From Zygnema circumcarinatum (lineage: Eukaryota; Streptophyta; Zygnematophyceae; Zygnematales; Zygnemataceae): a DNA stretch of 64,000 nucleotides. Each line of letters begins with the position of its first letter. Position 1 is the first letter of the stretch. The notes under the pieces were generated by a model, which did not search any database, had not been told where the DNA came from, and saw nothing but the letters and a program-made list of their open reading frames with translations. Shown here one piece after another: positions 44,072-55,415 of the stretch. Location of the stretch: positions 4,244,532 through 4,308,531 of the forward strand of contig CM074806.1 in the NCBI GenBank assembly GCA_037447605.1. Direction: 5' to 3'. A program made the position numbers and the translations under genes.

Positions 44072-46196
44072 AGGGGCTGTTTGCATGTATTGCTCCCTCC
44101 GTTATCTGATTGGACCCACTAGTAATATTATTTCTATCACTTTGGGGGGGGCATACAGATCCTATTCCTTTCCAATCCTGCTAATAAGAGTCGGCCACTC
44201 TGCTCACGCTCTTGGCTTCATAGCAGCCTCCAGTCATACTATAGTTCCATGCTGTCCACGTAAGCTAAAACGTTGTAGAGGCTACAGTGTCGGTGAATGC
44301 AAGAGGGATCATGCAGATCCGATAGTGTTCTTTTTCCCCCTCTCCCTCTGTCTCCCTCCCCCTCTCTCTCTCTCTTCTGGCGCTCCTGCAGGGAGTGTAC
44401 CCTCGCATGGGGATCTTGCCTCGCACACGGTCTGCCAGCCATTCGACAGGAGCTGTGAAGAAGGAATAGGGCATGGCTTGGACTGCTCTGTTTCCGTACA
44501 GCAGGGAATCCCTCCCTCTCGCCCTCCCTGATACCCTCCCTGAGGGGAATGGAAATGTGCACCATACTTCCTCACCTTGGGTGGGCATCCTTATATAGAG
44601 GTGGTTGAGCAGGTAGATAATGTTATGTAAATAATGTAAATTTGTAGCGATATTCTGAGGGCCGAGTTATGGTTATTTGTATGGTCAGGGTTAGGGTTGC
44701 GGAGAGGAAAGCTCAAGTTATGTGCTGGCTGAATTCTTTGTTGGATAAGAGAGCGAGAGGAGGGAGGAAAATAGGTTTTTGTGACCGGCCGAGGAAGATA
44801 GTTTTTATGACCGGCCTCTCATCCCCCCTCCATAACTAAAAAAAAAAAAACATAAATAAGGGTGTAAATACTTCATCCCCAATGTAGGCTATGGTTCTGC
44901 AAACGAATTACAGAAAAAAATCACAGATCTTTAGAACTCGGCTGTGGTTATAGGGAATGGTCAAGTGTGGGTCTAGTGGACCCTGAACTCTAGAAGCTGC
45001 TTCGAGTTTCAGCACGATTAACTATACCGCACTGAATCTCGCAGAGATGACGACGATATTTTAGGTAGAGGAAGATTGATTAAATATCTGAGAAACATTG
45101 TTTGCCACATTATACCACTACGAGTATTTGAACCTTCATCCCATTCTAATTTATAAATACGCTTTTTTATAGTAAAGTGATTCGTATTGTGGTTATTCAC
45201 TTGCAGATTTACATATTCATATTCATAATTCACCTTTATATCATCTTCACCATCGAAGAATTTTAAGATTCCTGAAACATTCCAATTCTTGCGAACCCTC
45301 GAAATGGGAAAACTAACTAAGGTTCCTGCCGTGAAACCTCGGAATTTCAAACCACTTTAGGGGAGTACTGCATGTGACCTCCATAAAAAAATTCTTCGGA
45401 CAGTGCCCCCCACCTTGTGCTAACGCCTTTTGTAACTCCTTGGCTTTACGTATTAAGAAATGCGAAGAACCAACTTTTGCAAGAAGCAGAGAGTCCCGCT
45501 CATAGCCTTCCTTTCCTTCATAGGTCATTTGTGACCGGTTCACATTTGGCTCTACATTTTGTCTTTGTCCATGTAAGTTTGATGGCGAGATCAGTGCCAA
45601 TGCACCCCCCCCTTTGAAATAGAACGAATCCCCCTCTGTACTGTAACAGGAAAACGAGAATTATGTAACAGCTGCTGCTAGGCAAGGCGGGGTTGGGCGG
45701 AGGAGGAGGGCGTGAGGGGCAGCCATGGATGGAGCGCTCACAGAGGTTCCATGCTGCACAGTCGTGGCAGCAGACACTGGGAACATGAGGTGCTGTGAAG
45801 ACATCCACAAACCCTAATTTTCCTCACAGAACATTCAGTATTCTCCCGCTTTGGAATTCTGTTGGTTTGCTGAACGTCCGAGTGGGAGAAGAAGAGGAGG
45901 GATTAATATGATAGTGCACGAGTAGACATATCTTGAATGCCACCAAACAAGAAGAGATCACTCGGAATAATAAGTACCAGTTGATGATAAGAAGAATCCA
46001 CTAAAAGGTTCTGCTGTCGTTGAAAGAAAGTAAAGGAGAAAAAAGGTGATGATTCCCTAAAAGGATGACATTTCAGTTACATTAACTTCCTAAAGACCTA
46101 AAAACCCTGAAAAAGCCTCGACACTATTAGATTCTGATGATTGATGATGTGCATTTTATACCTTAATTAGGGCTTCTTCATTCCTCCATATTCCAG
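44072..46196. other. 2.1-kb spacer or unrecognised 5' part of the next gene
   Basis: Expected to hold the 5' exons of the RPA1/MEIOB-like gene, but none was recognised. Holds CT-rich DNA (44335-44375), an AT-rich island (44835-45330) with a 110-codon minus-strand open frame (45018-45350) of unknown nature, and a copy of the dispersed TTTGTCCATGTA repeat (45530-45600). Confidence 0.45.
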
Positions 46197-47390
46197 CTAT
46201 GTCGCCTGCGGAAGGTGCGAGAGGCCAATCTCACAGACGGATGCGAGCTGGTCCAGCCAATCAAGAGTGGCCACGTGGCGAACATGGCGGTGTCAGGAAT
46301 GCCAAAATGCAGACATGAGCGGCAAAAAGTATGAGGAGATAAAATTCAAGCGGCGTCAATTCAAACTGCAGGTGGGCAATGCGGCCTAGCAACGACGATA
46401 CTAATACTTTAACGTCGCTTTTTAAATAGCAGAGAACCTTTCGGAAAGTAGTATTCCCGAATTATTTCGGGGTTTTGGAATGTGCATGTGGGAGATCCTC
46501 TCCCTCTCAAAACCCTCAATTGTAAGCCCCTAGAAGCTCTCAAACCCTAGAATCCCAGAACCCCGACAGCGCACTAGTCAGGAAAGTCATACGAACCCTG
46601 ACAGACCCCGAACTTCATGTGGAAATTTCTGAGACTAATCATCCATGTGCCATGATGGCTCATCCATTCATGCATGCCTCTAACAGTGCAACGAGCAATT
46701 CTTTTTTTCGGTTTTCCTTTGTTGATGAACTGTGCAGTTGGGAGTGCAAATTGGAGAGGAGGTTGTGACTGTTGTCGCGTTCGACAAGACGGTGCGGTCT
46801 CTGCTCGGCTGCTCTGCTGACACGTGGTGGGCTTCCGCAGCAAAGCGGCCCGGGCAAGGTGGGCTGTGACGTTATGCGGGAGGGAGCGGGAGAGGGAGAG
46901 GGAGAGGGAGAGGGAGAGGGAGAGGGAGAGGGAGAGGGTGAGGGTGAGGGAGTGAGAAAGAGCGACAAGGGAAGAGGGAGAGGGGAAGGAGAATTGGGAG
47001 TAAACGAGAGCGGGAGTTAGAGTTAAAGGAGGAGAAACGAAGAGATGCAAGGAAGAAGTAACCGAAGTAGTATATGCAACTCCAGGAGAAAAACATCAAA
47101 AAGTATTGGGTTCTTTGCGCTTGCAAACTCCTCTCTAAGAATAACATAAAAAACTAACTTGTGAAATAATCTTTCTGCCTCGTAATTCACATATTTTGCA
47201 CACTCCCCTCTTCCTTTTTTCTTGGTTATTTGTTGTATTTTTCTCAGCCCAATTCCTGCGGGATCAGTTGGAGGGCCTGGTGTGCTCGATGGCACTACGC
47301 GACAAAACTCGCGGAGTCGGTTCGGAGCTGCGCGTGGTCTGCATCACGCCGCTCTCTCCCTCCGTCTCACAAATATTGAGTTCATTTTAA
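46197..47390 (+). CDS. RPA1/MEIOB-like single-strand DNA-binding OB-fold protein, C-terminal part
   Basis: Three exons join in phase: 46197-46371, 46738-46858 and 47248-47390. They encode the C-terminal OB fold of the RPA-large-subunit family. There is a zinc-ribbon pair (YVACGRCERP ... WRCQECQN), then VGVQIGEE-like and VTVVAFDKTVRSLLGCSAD, then AQFLRDQLEGLVCSMALRD and SELRVVCITPLSP before a TAA. The LLGCS step and the following helix and strand resemble MEIOB, the meiosis-specific paralogue that stabilises recombination intermediates, more than RPA1 itself. That finer call is tentative. The first exon here needs an upstream exon ending in phase 2, which I could not find in the 2.1 kb before it. 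The gene may be 5'-truncated, or its N-terminal exons diverged beyond recognition by eye. Confidence 0.7.
46880..46990. repeat. (GGGAGA)n microsatellite
   Basis: About ten GGGAGA units in the second intron of the RPA1/MEIOB-like gene. Here the purine strand is the sense strand, opposite to most other tracts in this window. Confidence 0.9.
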
Positions 47391-47564
47391 GAAGATCCAT
47401 GTTTATTTTTTTGGGGTTACTGTATTTTGTAGTTATTCAAGTGTTCGATCTCACATAAACTGGTCAACAAAAATGGCTCCTGTTCCTGTTGAAGCGCAAT
47501 AAATGGGGTCAATGAAGATCGTACTAGATGAGGCCATTTGTGTAAATCCTTCACAGATCGGACC

Positions 47565-48350
47565 ATTAGACAAACCAGTCGACTGGTTGGCAACCAGTGG
47601 TTGCGGACCGAAACAACCATTCGACTGGTTTGGAACCAGTGGATGCCACTGGTTGGCAACCATTCGAATGGTTGCCAACCAGTGGCATCCACTGGTTCCA
47701 AACCAGTCGACTGGTTGCCAACCAGTGGCGCAGGACTGAAACAACCATTCGACTGGTTCGGAACCAGTGATCCAATGGTTGGCAACCATTGAATTTCTGA
47801 AATTATGCCTTTTTGCAAAAATGGGTCGTTTGTGTTTTTTGGTTGGTTGCCAACCGTTGACAACTAGTGTAACAAGCCTGATGCGTACAGATGCGTACGG
47901 ATTGGTACAGCAGAATCGTACGGTTGTTCGGGGATTCTGTACGGCCGAACCGTAATCGTTTTCTCCGAAACGCCGACGGCATTTTGGTAACTGTAGCGTT
48001 CAGTTCGCTACAACTAGTGATTTAATGGTTGCCAACCATTTGATTTAATGGACATAACCATTCGACTGGTTGTCAACCAGTGCCGCCAGATCGAAACAAC
48101 CATTCGACTGGTTGCCAACCAGTGGCATCCACTGGTTCCAAACCAGTCGACTGGTTGCCAACCAGTGGTTGCGGACCGAAACAACCATTCGACTGGTTGC
48201 CAACCAGTGGCATCCACTGGTTGGCAACCAGTCGACTGATTGCCAACCAGTGGCATCCACTGGTTGGCAACCAGTCGACTGATTGCCAACCAGTAGACGT
48301 CCAACCATTGCCATCCAATGGTTGTCCAATGGTTGCCGATCCACTGGTCC
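47565..48350. repeat. two clusters of ACCAGTCGACTGGT/GGCAACCAGTGG palindromes
   Basis: Words such as AACCAGTCGACTGGTTGCCA, CAACCATTCGAATGGTTG and CCAGTGGATGCCACTGGTTG repeat in both orientations at 47565-47800 and 48015-48350. The intervening ~210 bases include GTACG words and are not palindromic. Confidence 0.85.
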
Positions 48351-49043
48351 GAACTGTGAAATCCTTGCTCTTTTTTCTGAAGATTCAATCAGGTTTCTTC
48401 TCTGCCCCTCTTCCTTCTCGCCCGCCCTCCGGCCCTTTCCCATTTCTTACTGTTCCTCTCTCCTATTTCCCTGCTGCTTCTCTCCGCCTACCTCCTGTTC
48501 ACTTTCCCACTCTCTCCTTTTCCCTCTCATCCCTGCCTCTACCTCTCTCCTCCCGTTTCGCCACTTCTCCCACTTAACCCCTATGCATCCATCTCTCCTC
48601 TCTCTGCACACCCCTCCCCCTCAATTCTCTCCCTCCCCTCTCCCTCCTCCCCCTCCCCCTCCCAGCTCCCTCTCCTCTCTGCCCCTGTCCCTCCCCCCCA
48701 TCTCCACCTTTACGTCTCCCCCCTCTCCCCACCTCCCCCCTTCCCCTCTCCTCCCCCGTCCCCTCTATCATCCTCTCCCACGTTGAATTGGGATAGGCAC
48801 AAAGGTGTACATGGCAAGTCTGAGCCTTCATTAGCACCCCTAGAAACGCCGCCTCAAATTTCTGGTCTCAGTCCATTTCTTTGCGACCACAGGCAACAGA
48901 TCTCCAGCTCAGTTCAGTAACTGGATCATAGAACTGCACGGAATTGAAGCAACATGTAATACACAAATTGCTACACAAACGGAACTGGCAATACACACGT
49001 GACTTCCCCGTCACTTATCAATCAGCGGACACACTACAAAATA

Positions 49044-49046
<3 letters not shown>

Positions 49047-49086
<40 letters not shown>

Positions 49087-49117
49087 NNNNNNNNNNCCCC
49101 CCCCCCCCCCTCCCCCC
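49047..49117. other. poly-T, 10-N gap (49087-49096), poly-C
   Basis: About 40 T, then ten N, then a C-rich run. A homopolymer-caused assembly break; sequence next to it is unreliable. Confidence 0.95.
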
Positions 49118-49949
49118 CACTCTATGCTTCCCCCAAGCCCCTACGCTCCCAATCCTCAGCATATTAACCACTATACTCAATTTAAAATAATCGAAACTAT
49201 CTAACTAAAAAAATCACCTTTCTGTACATATCATCGAACGCTTGAATTGTGCCTCTTTAAAAAAATACGGCGAAGAATAACCTCAATGTAGAGAGCCATT
49301 AAAATCATACCTTCAGTTCGCCCCTCAGGTAGGTTGAAAAACCTTCATGTACGGAATTTATGTACGGTAGACGCACAATCAAGAGGGAAATACAAGAAAC
49401 TGTCTTCATTCAAGTAAAAATTCTTACGAAATAAAAACGCTCTCATTCAAGTGCTCGTTTCGTCCACCGACGAATGAAATACGAAGGATGGGAACGACGT
49501 GGTGATGTCTCTGCATTGCCCCAAAGAACTCGTGTAAGGGAAATAGAAAATAGGGTTTCAAGAATTCGAGGATGTCAAGATTGGGCTTAATATTTAGGAT
49601 TTAGAGATCTTTAGTTTCAAGATTTATAGGGTTTCAAGAGATTTAGGGTTTTCGAGATGTTCAAGGTCATGAGACCTTCAGGGTTTCGACACTTTTTGGG
49701 TCGGAAAAAAGGACCTATAGGGTTTCGAATCTTTCGGGATCCAAGACCTCGTAGGATTTCAGGAACTCAAAGACAGGGTTCAAGGCAGGAGGAGGGTTTT
49801 GAAGGTTTCGACGAAATGCAGTTCTATTCTAATGTTGAAACTCTCCGTTCCAGCAGGAGGAGGGCTTCCGAAGGCCTTCATCTATAATACATACCTATTA
49901 AGAAAAACTAACCCAACCCAAACCTCGCTCTCTCTCTCACTCCCCCCTC

Positions 49950-49981
<32 letters not shown>

Positions 49982-50009
49982 TCTCACAAAACAGAGAACC
50001 CAGTCCTAC

Positions 50010-53000
50010 TCACTTCAAGTAGGGCAGCGTCATGTTGGCCATGAGGGAGGGGTGTCTCTGCACGAGGCTCGCCCACTCCTCCGCGTCGATCCGCCCGTCC
50101 TGGTTTTTGTCGGCTTCCGCGAACGTCTGCGGCAACGGAGAACGGAGGAGGAGGGGGAGGACAAAGAAACACGGACTAAAGTTTCAGTTCCGTTGGGCAT
50201 AAAAGTACACGTCTCGTAGGAAGGTGGGGCAGAACGAGTGGGAGGAGAGAGAGAGGGGTGGATGACGTGGGGGAGAGAGTGGGAGAGAGCGCTCTGATAC
50301 TTCTCTCTGAGGTTATTTTGAGTGTAAAAGTGATAGGGCCGACCTTATCTAAAATGGTCTCCACGACTTCCTCCGACAAGTTCATGTCGGACTCTCCGAG
50401 AAGAGCTAAAAGCATGCGCTTCACCTGCATTAAAACATTCAGTGAAATACGAGTAAATGTATCGGAACATATTCAAAAAGCTACTAGAAGGCTACTATGA
50501 TACATGCAATAACATGCAAAACGAACGATATGACGCTGAATACTAAACAGGGGACTGACAATCTTAAAGCAACAGCCACATGCTGTACCTCCTCTCGCTC
50601 GATATATCCCGTTTCGCGCACATCATAGAGCTTGAAAGCAACTGCCGCACACCACAGAAAAGAGGACTTGAATAAAAAATTCAAACAACAAGATATAGAA
50701 TATCCGTTCTGTGCATTCTAACTTGCGAAACGGAAGGCAGTTAATTGGGTGGGCGCAAGAAAGTAAAAAGTAAAAAGAGCCCCAAATTCGACTCACAGGC
50801 AACTTTATCTTGGGCCCGAGCCATGGGGTGGAACACGCTCAAAGCTCGCACAAATTCGCCAAATTCAATGACCCCATTTTTTTTGCGATCAAATATGTCA
50901 AAAACCTGCGTAAGATTTTCGTCCATTCGCAAAGGCAGGTTTCAGAATGGGGCCCTACTTGCTGCTTCGCTTTAATGGGAATAAGAGAGCTGAAGGCCTC
51001 TCTTGCACAGAGAGATAGGGAGAGAGCGCGAGAGATGGGGTAGATAGAGAGAGAGAAAGGGGGAGGGAGAGGGAGAGAGAAGGGGGGGGAGAGGGAGAGA
51101 AGGGGAAGAGGGGGGGCGGATGGAGAGGGGGAGATGGGGTAGATAGAGAAAGAGAATGGGGGGGGAGAGGGAGAGAGAAGGGGGAGTGGGGAGAGAAGAA
51201 GCGGACGGAGAGGGAGGGACGGGGGAGAGAGCGGGGAAGAGTGAGAACAAGAGACGGAGGGAGGAGGAGATAGCGAGAGGAAAGGGGGTGAAGGGAGGGT
51301 GAGAGACGGGGGAGAGAGGTGGCGAGAAGGGGGGAAGGGAGAGGGAGGAATGGGGGAGAGATGAAAAGAGAGAGAGAGGGAGAGAGAGCGAGAGAAAAAG
51401 GAGGGGGGGAGAGTGAGAGACGGGCGAGTAAGGGGAAGATAACGAAAGAAGGGAGCAAGAGTCGGGGGAAGAGCGAGGGAAAGAGAGGGAGAATGAGAGG
51501 GGGGAGACAAAAGGGAAAGGGAGGGCAAGGAGAAAGAGAGAGAAAGGGGGAGGGAGGGAAGGAGAGGTGTAAGCACTCACCCGATTAGAGAAGAAGCTCT
51601 CCTTCTTGCTGTTCTTAAACAAAGCCAACTGAAACTCCTCCTGCAATCGATCACACGGAAAACCCTCATCGATTAGATTTCACATGCATCCTTAAAAAAA
51701 AAAATTATGGTTGTGGGGAAAAACAGTGCACACTGACAAAAAAATCTGTCCGAGTGAAAAAAAAAAAAAAAAATGGGGGGAGTACCTTATGAATGAGTCC
51801 GTCGTCAATTACGGAACTGCTGATCTTCTTGAAGAGCTCATAGAGCGCCTCAACCTCACTCACGCTAACTGCAAAAGAGCCCAAAAAGTCTTCAATACAT
51901 TTAGGACTCCAAAACAAATCCGCGAAAAACCCGGACCATAAATCCAAAAAACTGAAACCCCCCGAAGGCCCCGAATCCCAAAAACGCAAAACCGCAGAAA
52001 CCACGAAACCCCAATACCCGACGGTCCACCAAAACCCTCGATCCGCAGAAACCCCTGAACCCCAGCAACCTTTCTCACCCCGCAAACCCCAAAAACCGTA
52101 AACCCTAAACCGTCGAACCCTAACACAAAACCCCAAAGCCTGAACCCGAAACCTGAAACCCTAAAACCCTAAAACCCTGAAACCCCAAAGTCTAAACTTT
52201 AGACACTGAGTCACTAACCCTAAAGCCGGAAACCCTAAAGCCGAAAATCCTGAACCCCAACCCCTCGATCCTAAACCCTGAACGCTACCCCTGAACGCTA
52301 AACCCTAACCCTAAACGCTAACCCCAGACCCTAAACCCTGGACCCGTGACCCTCCACCCTAAACCCTAAGCCCCAGATCCAGAACCGTACAACCCTAAAA
52401 CCTCAAACCCTAACCCTAAAACCCTCAACCCTCAAAACCCTAAAACCCCATACCCTCAACCCTAAAACCCTGAACCTCCTACCCTATGCCCTAAAACTTA
52501 CAAACCTAAAACCCCTAACCCCCACACCCTAACCCCTGAACCTTACGCACTCTAACCCCTGAACCCTACACCCTAAACCCTAGACCCCAAACCCCTAAAC
52601 CCTACACCCCAACCCCTAAATCCTACACCCTCTAACCCCTGAACCCTAACCCCTACACCCTAACCCCTGGACCTAAACCCGAATCCTAACCCCTGAACCC
52701 TACACCCTAAACCCTATACCCTAAACCCTGGACCCTAACCCCTAACCCCTGGATCCTAACTCCTGAACCCTACACCCTCTAACCCCTGAACCCTAACCCT
52801 TGGACCCTAACCTCTGAACCCTAAACCCTAACCCTAACCCCTACACCCTAACCCCTGGACCTAAACCTGAATCCTAACTCCTGAACCCTACACCCTAAAC
52901 CCTATACCCTAAACCCTGGACCCTAACCCCTAACCCCTGGATCCTAACCCCTGAACCCTACACCCTCTAACCCCTGAACCCGAAACCCTAACCCTAGCCC

Positions 53001-53088
53001 CTGGCTCACAGGCGGTCTCGTCCGCGAGCGTGACGGGGTCCTCGTAGCCCGGCGGGAGGCGCGCGAACTGCGACTGCCAGCACCCCAT
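50010..53088 (-). CDS. CBL: calcineurin B-like calcium sensor (CBL)
   Basis: EF-hand calcium sensor that recruits CIPK kinases to membranes. Seven exons join in phase on the minus strand: 53088-53010, 51868-51786, 51640-51581, 50905-50797, 50641-50589, 50424-50344 and 50126-50010, giving 193 residues. The N-terminus MGCWQSQ has Gly2 for myristoylation and Cys3 for S-acylation, as in plant membrane CBLs, and is followed by [20 protein letters not shown]. Then come the non-canonical first EF-hand ([15 protein letters not shown]), [36 protein letters not shown] and the canonical loop [12 protein letters not shown]. The frame ends MTLPYLK-stop, some 20 residues short of usual CBLs. The stop overlaps a good splice donor (AA|GTGAGT), so a last exon with the FPSF motif may be missing. 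Intron 1 is filled with telomere-like repeats. Confidence 0.94.
51010..51560. repeat. GGGAGA/GAGA-rich tract in CBL intron 3
   Basis: Purine-rich low-complexity DNA between the exons at 51640-51581 and 50905-50797, with recurring GGGGTAGATAGAGA units. Read in the gene's sense it is pyrimidine-rich. Confidence 0.9.
51950..53000. repeat. about 1 kb of degenerate telomere-like CCCTAAA repeats in CBL intron 1
   Basis: Dozens of variants of AACCCTAAACCCTGAACCC. A higher-order block with CCTGGACCTAAACC...CCTATACCCTAAACCCTGG is repeated at about 52640-52780 and 52840-52980. It fills almost all of the intron at 51869-53009. The unit is nearest to the plant telomere repeat TTTAGGG read on the minus strand. 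Confidence 0.9.
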
Positions 53089-53374
53089 GGGCGCGCACAG
53101 GACGCGCCGCCACAGGACCCCGCCCTCGGCCAGCCTGCAAGGGGTTCAGGCGCGGGGGCTTAGGGTTTTAGGGCGGAGTGGCACTGCGATTGGAGGGAAG
53201 CGACGGGCAAGGGAGAGGGACCTGGGCAGTGGACGGTGTTTTAAGGCCTGCCCGGGATTTTGGACAATGGTGGGGGAAAGATATTTCAGGGGTGGTCCGT
53301 CAAGGCCGACGACATTTTGACCTATTATGAAAGTCGAGGGTAGGGGACTGGGCAAGGTGACGTCAGTGAGGGCG

Positions 53375-53440
53375 GTTGCTGTACGGTTTTTTGTCGGGAA
53401 GTGTACGAAATCTGTACGAGATTTGTACGAAAGGCAGTTC
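53375..53440. promoter_or_regulatory. TGTACGAAA cluster upstream of CBL
   Basis: Four copies of (C/T)TGTACG(A/G) or GTGTACGAAA in about 60 bases, some 290-350 bases upstream of the CBL start codon. A further copy lies at 53711. A GTAC core is shared with the block upstream of the CIPK gene. Confidence 0.4.
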
Positions 53441-54054
53441 GAAAGGACGGCTCATGGTTGTTATCGGAAATGCCATGATGGACGGTTTGTCGTGATCCCA
53501 TGAGTCAGAGAGGCAGGGCACGTGGGTGCCGACAATGATTATCCGTATGGTTGTGGCGGCAGCTGGGCGTTCCATGTCTGAACGGCCGAAAATTTACAGA
53601 AGCAACAGAAGTGTAGCTGCTTCCATGCTTGTTTTTGTCGGTATTGCTCGAAGCCGACACTCTGTTATTAATAACGGCTTTTTGTCGTCTTCGGATCAGA
53701 AAGATATTAAAATGTACGGCCTGCGGTCAAAATAAAATCGTTCAAGCGTATCAGCACGTGAATGTGGACACGATTTCGGCTGTGAGATTCGGCGCCGACG
53801 TGTCGTGGCAGATTCGGAACCGACACGTGGTCAGAATCAGATACGACAGCTCATTTAAATAGTCCAACCAAAATATCTTCCCATATCGGAACTCAACGGA
53901 TCTGCGAGCATGGAACGCCTTATCCTCTCCGCCCCCGCCCGCCCACGTCCCGGCCTCGCGGCCCGCCCAGGGCCTCCCCGCCAATCCGCCTGCCACGTAT
54001 GCCTCGCCGGCTGCTCAGCTTGACCTGGCGCACTTTCGCATTTAGGATAACGAC

Positions 54055-54360
54055 ATGAATCCGTACATTATTTTCGTACGTGTTTTGTCCATTTGTAACC
54101 ACGTCAGCGAAAGCTGGCGTACGGACACACTAAAAGACAATTATGGTGGTACGGTCAAGAACCGACGGCCTTTATCGACTGACAGATGGTGTACGAACAA
54201 CTCATTTCGGTCGTCACGTGACGTAAATCGGCTGGACATACCTGGACCGTACTGGCATAATCTTTTTGCAACGAACAGAATGAGTAGCATCTGATGTCAT
54301 GACGTCACTATCTGTTGTTTTACGCCAAATCGTACAGCCGGTTCCGGTTGTTGTACCGAT
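54055..54360. promoter_or_regulatory. GTAC cluster upstream of the SnoaL-like gene
   Basis: Eight GTAC words in about 300 bases (for example 54062, 54076, 54191, 54330 and 54352). They lie between the divergent CBL and SnoaL-like genes and end about 340 bases before the latter's start. Confidence 0.4.
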
Positions 54361-54696
54361 ATATCGCGATATGACCCTCCCCTCCCCCCCCGCGACCCCC
54401 TCCAAGTTGATGTTGCGAGCTCGTCCAAACCCTAATAGGCTTCCCCGCCTCTCGTCTCCCTCCCCTCCCTCCCCTCTTCAGGGACCTCTCTCTCTCCCCT
54501 TTCTCTCCCTCTCCCTCTCCCTCTCCCTCTCCCTCTCCTAGGCCTTCTCCCGCTTCCACTCCCTCTCCCTCTCCCGCTTCTCCCTCTCCCTCTCCCGCTT
54601 CTCCCTCTCCCTCGCCCTCTCCCTCCCCCCGCAGCATGGCTGCACGCGTCTCTCCAGAGGAGGCGAGGAGGCGGTGCTGAGGGCGCGCAGGCAGCC

Positions 54697-55361
54697 ATGG
54701 CTGACGTCATTTTGGAGTTTTTCAACGCGGTGAACCGGCGCGACCTGGACGCCATCGAGGCGTGCTACCACTCCGACTACGTGTCCGTACAGCCCTGCTT
54801 CCCCGGCCGCCGCTTTGAGGGCCCCCGGGCGGTGCGCGCCCTCCTCCCTTCCAACCCAAATGCCAGCCCTAATTGGTGATACTATTACAACGATTATTTT
54901 CCTTAAAATAATGAACCTTTCGCCGATATCCTCCTGAGCTTGCTGGCTTTTCCGCGGTCTCACTTCTACGAGGTCATGAACCAAAAGTTTAACAGTTCCA
55001 TGCTGAGTCCTGGTTTCAGTTTAGCTGTCAGTTGCAGTCGTTTGTGGTTCCATGGACATAAGGAATGTGATTTTTAATCCGCCGCGTTTGTTTCTCACTC
55101 ATGGGACTCGGCTACGAGGCGGTGCTTAACTCTGAACGGAATTTTCGTAGGAGCTTTCGAGGCTGCATAATATCATAGGGCCCTTCACATTTGACAGTTT
55201 GTGGGCATAGAAATGAATTGTCGTACAGTTTTCGTCTTCGCCGTTTTGCTGTTTGATTTCAGTTGAACTGAACGTCTGAGTCAATCTGGACTTTGTTCAG
55301 TCATATGCTTTCCTTCAAATTTCTTTTGTGCTGTCGTTCCTTTCGCTTGCTCTTCCTCTCT

Positions 55362-55415
<54 letters not shown>

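Larger units (their letters stand above)
47391..50009. other. 2.6-kb spacer, mostly repeats
   Basis: Contains two palindrome clusters (47565-47800, 48015-48350), a GTACG cluster (47885-47945), CT-rich DNA (48400-48780), a poly-T run into a 10-N gap followed by poly-C (49047-49117), CCTAAA/GGGTTTC-type degenerate words (49550-49760) and CT-rich DNA (49925-49983). A 3' exon of the CBL gene may be hidden here. Confidence 0.5.

Noticed and set aside
49000-50009. Last CBL exon encoding an FPSF motif
   Set aside because: Searched by eye for the reverse complement of FPSF codons with a suitable acceptor and found no match. Left open as a finding.
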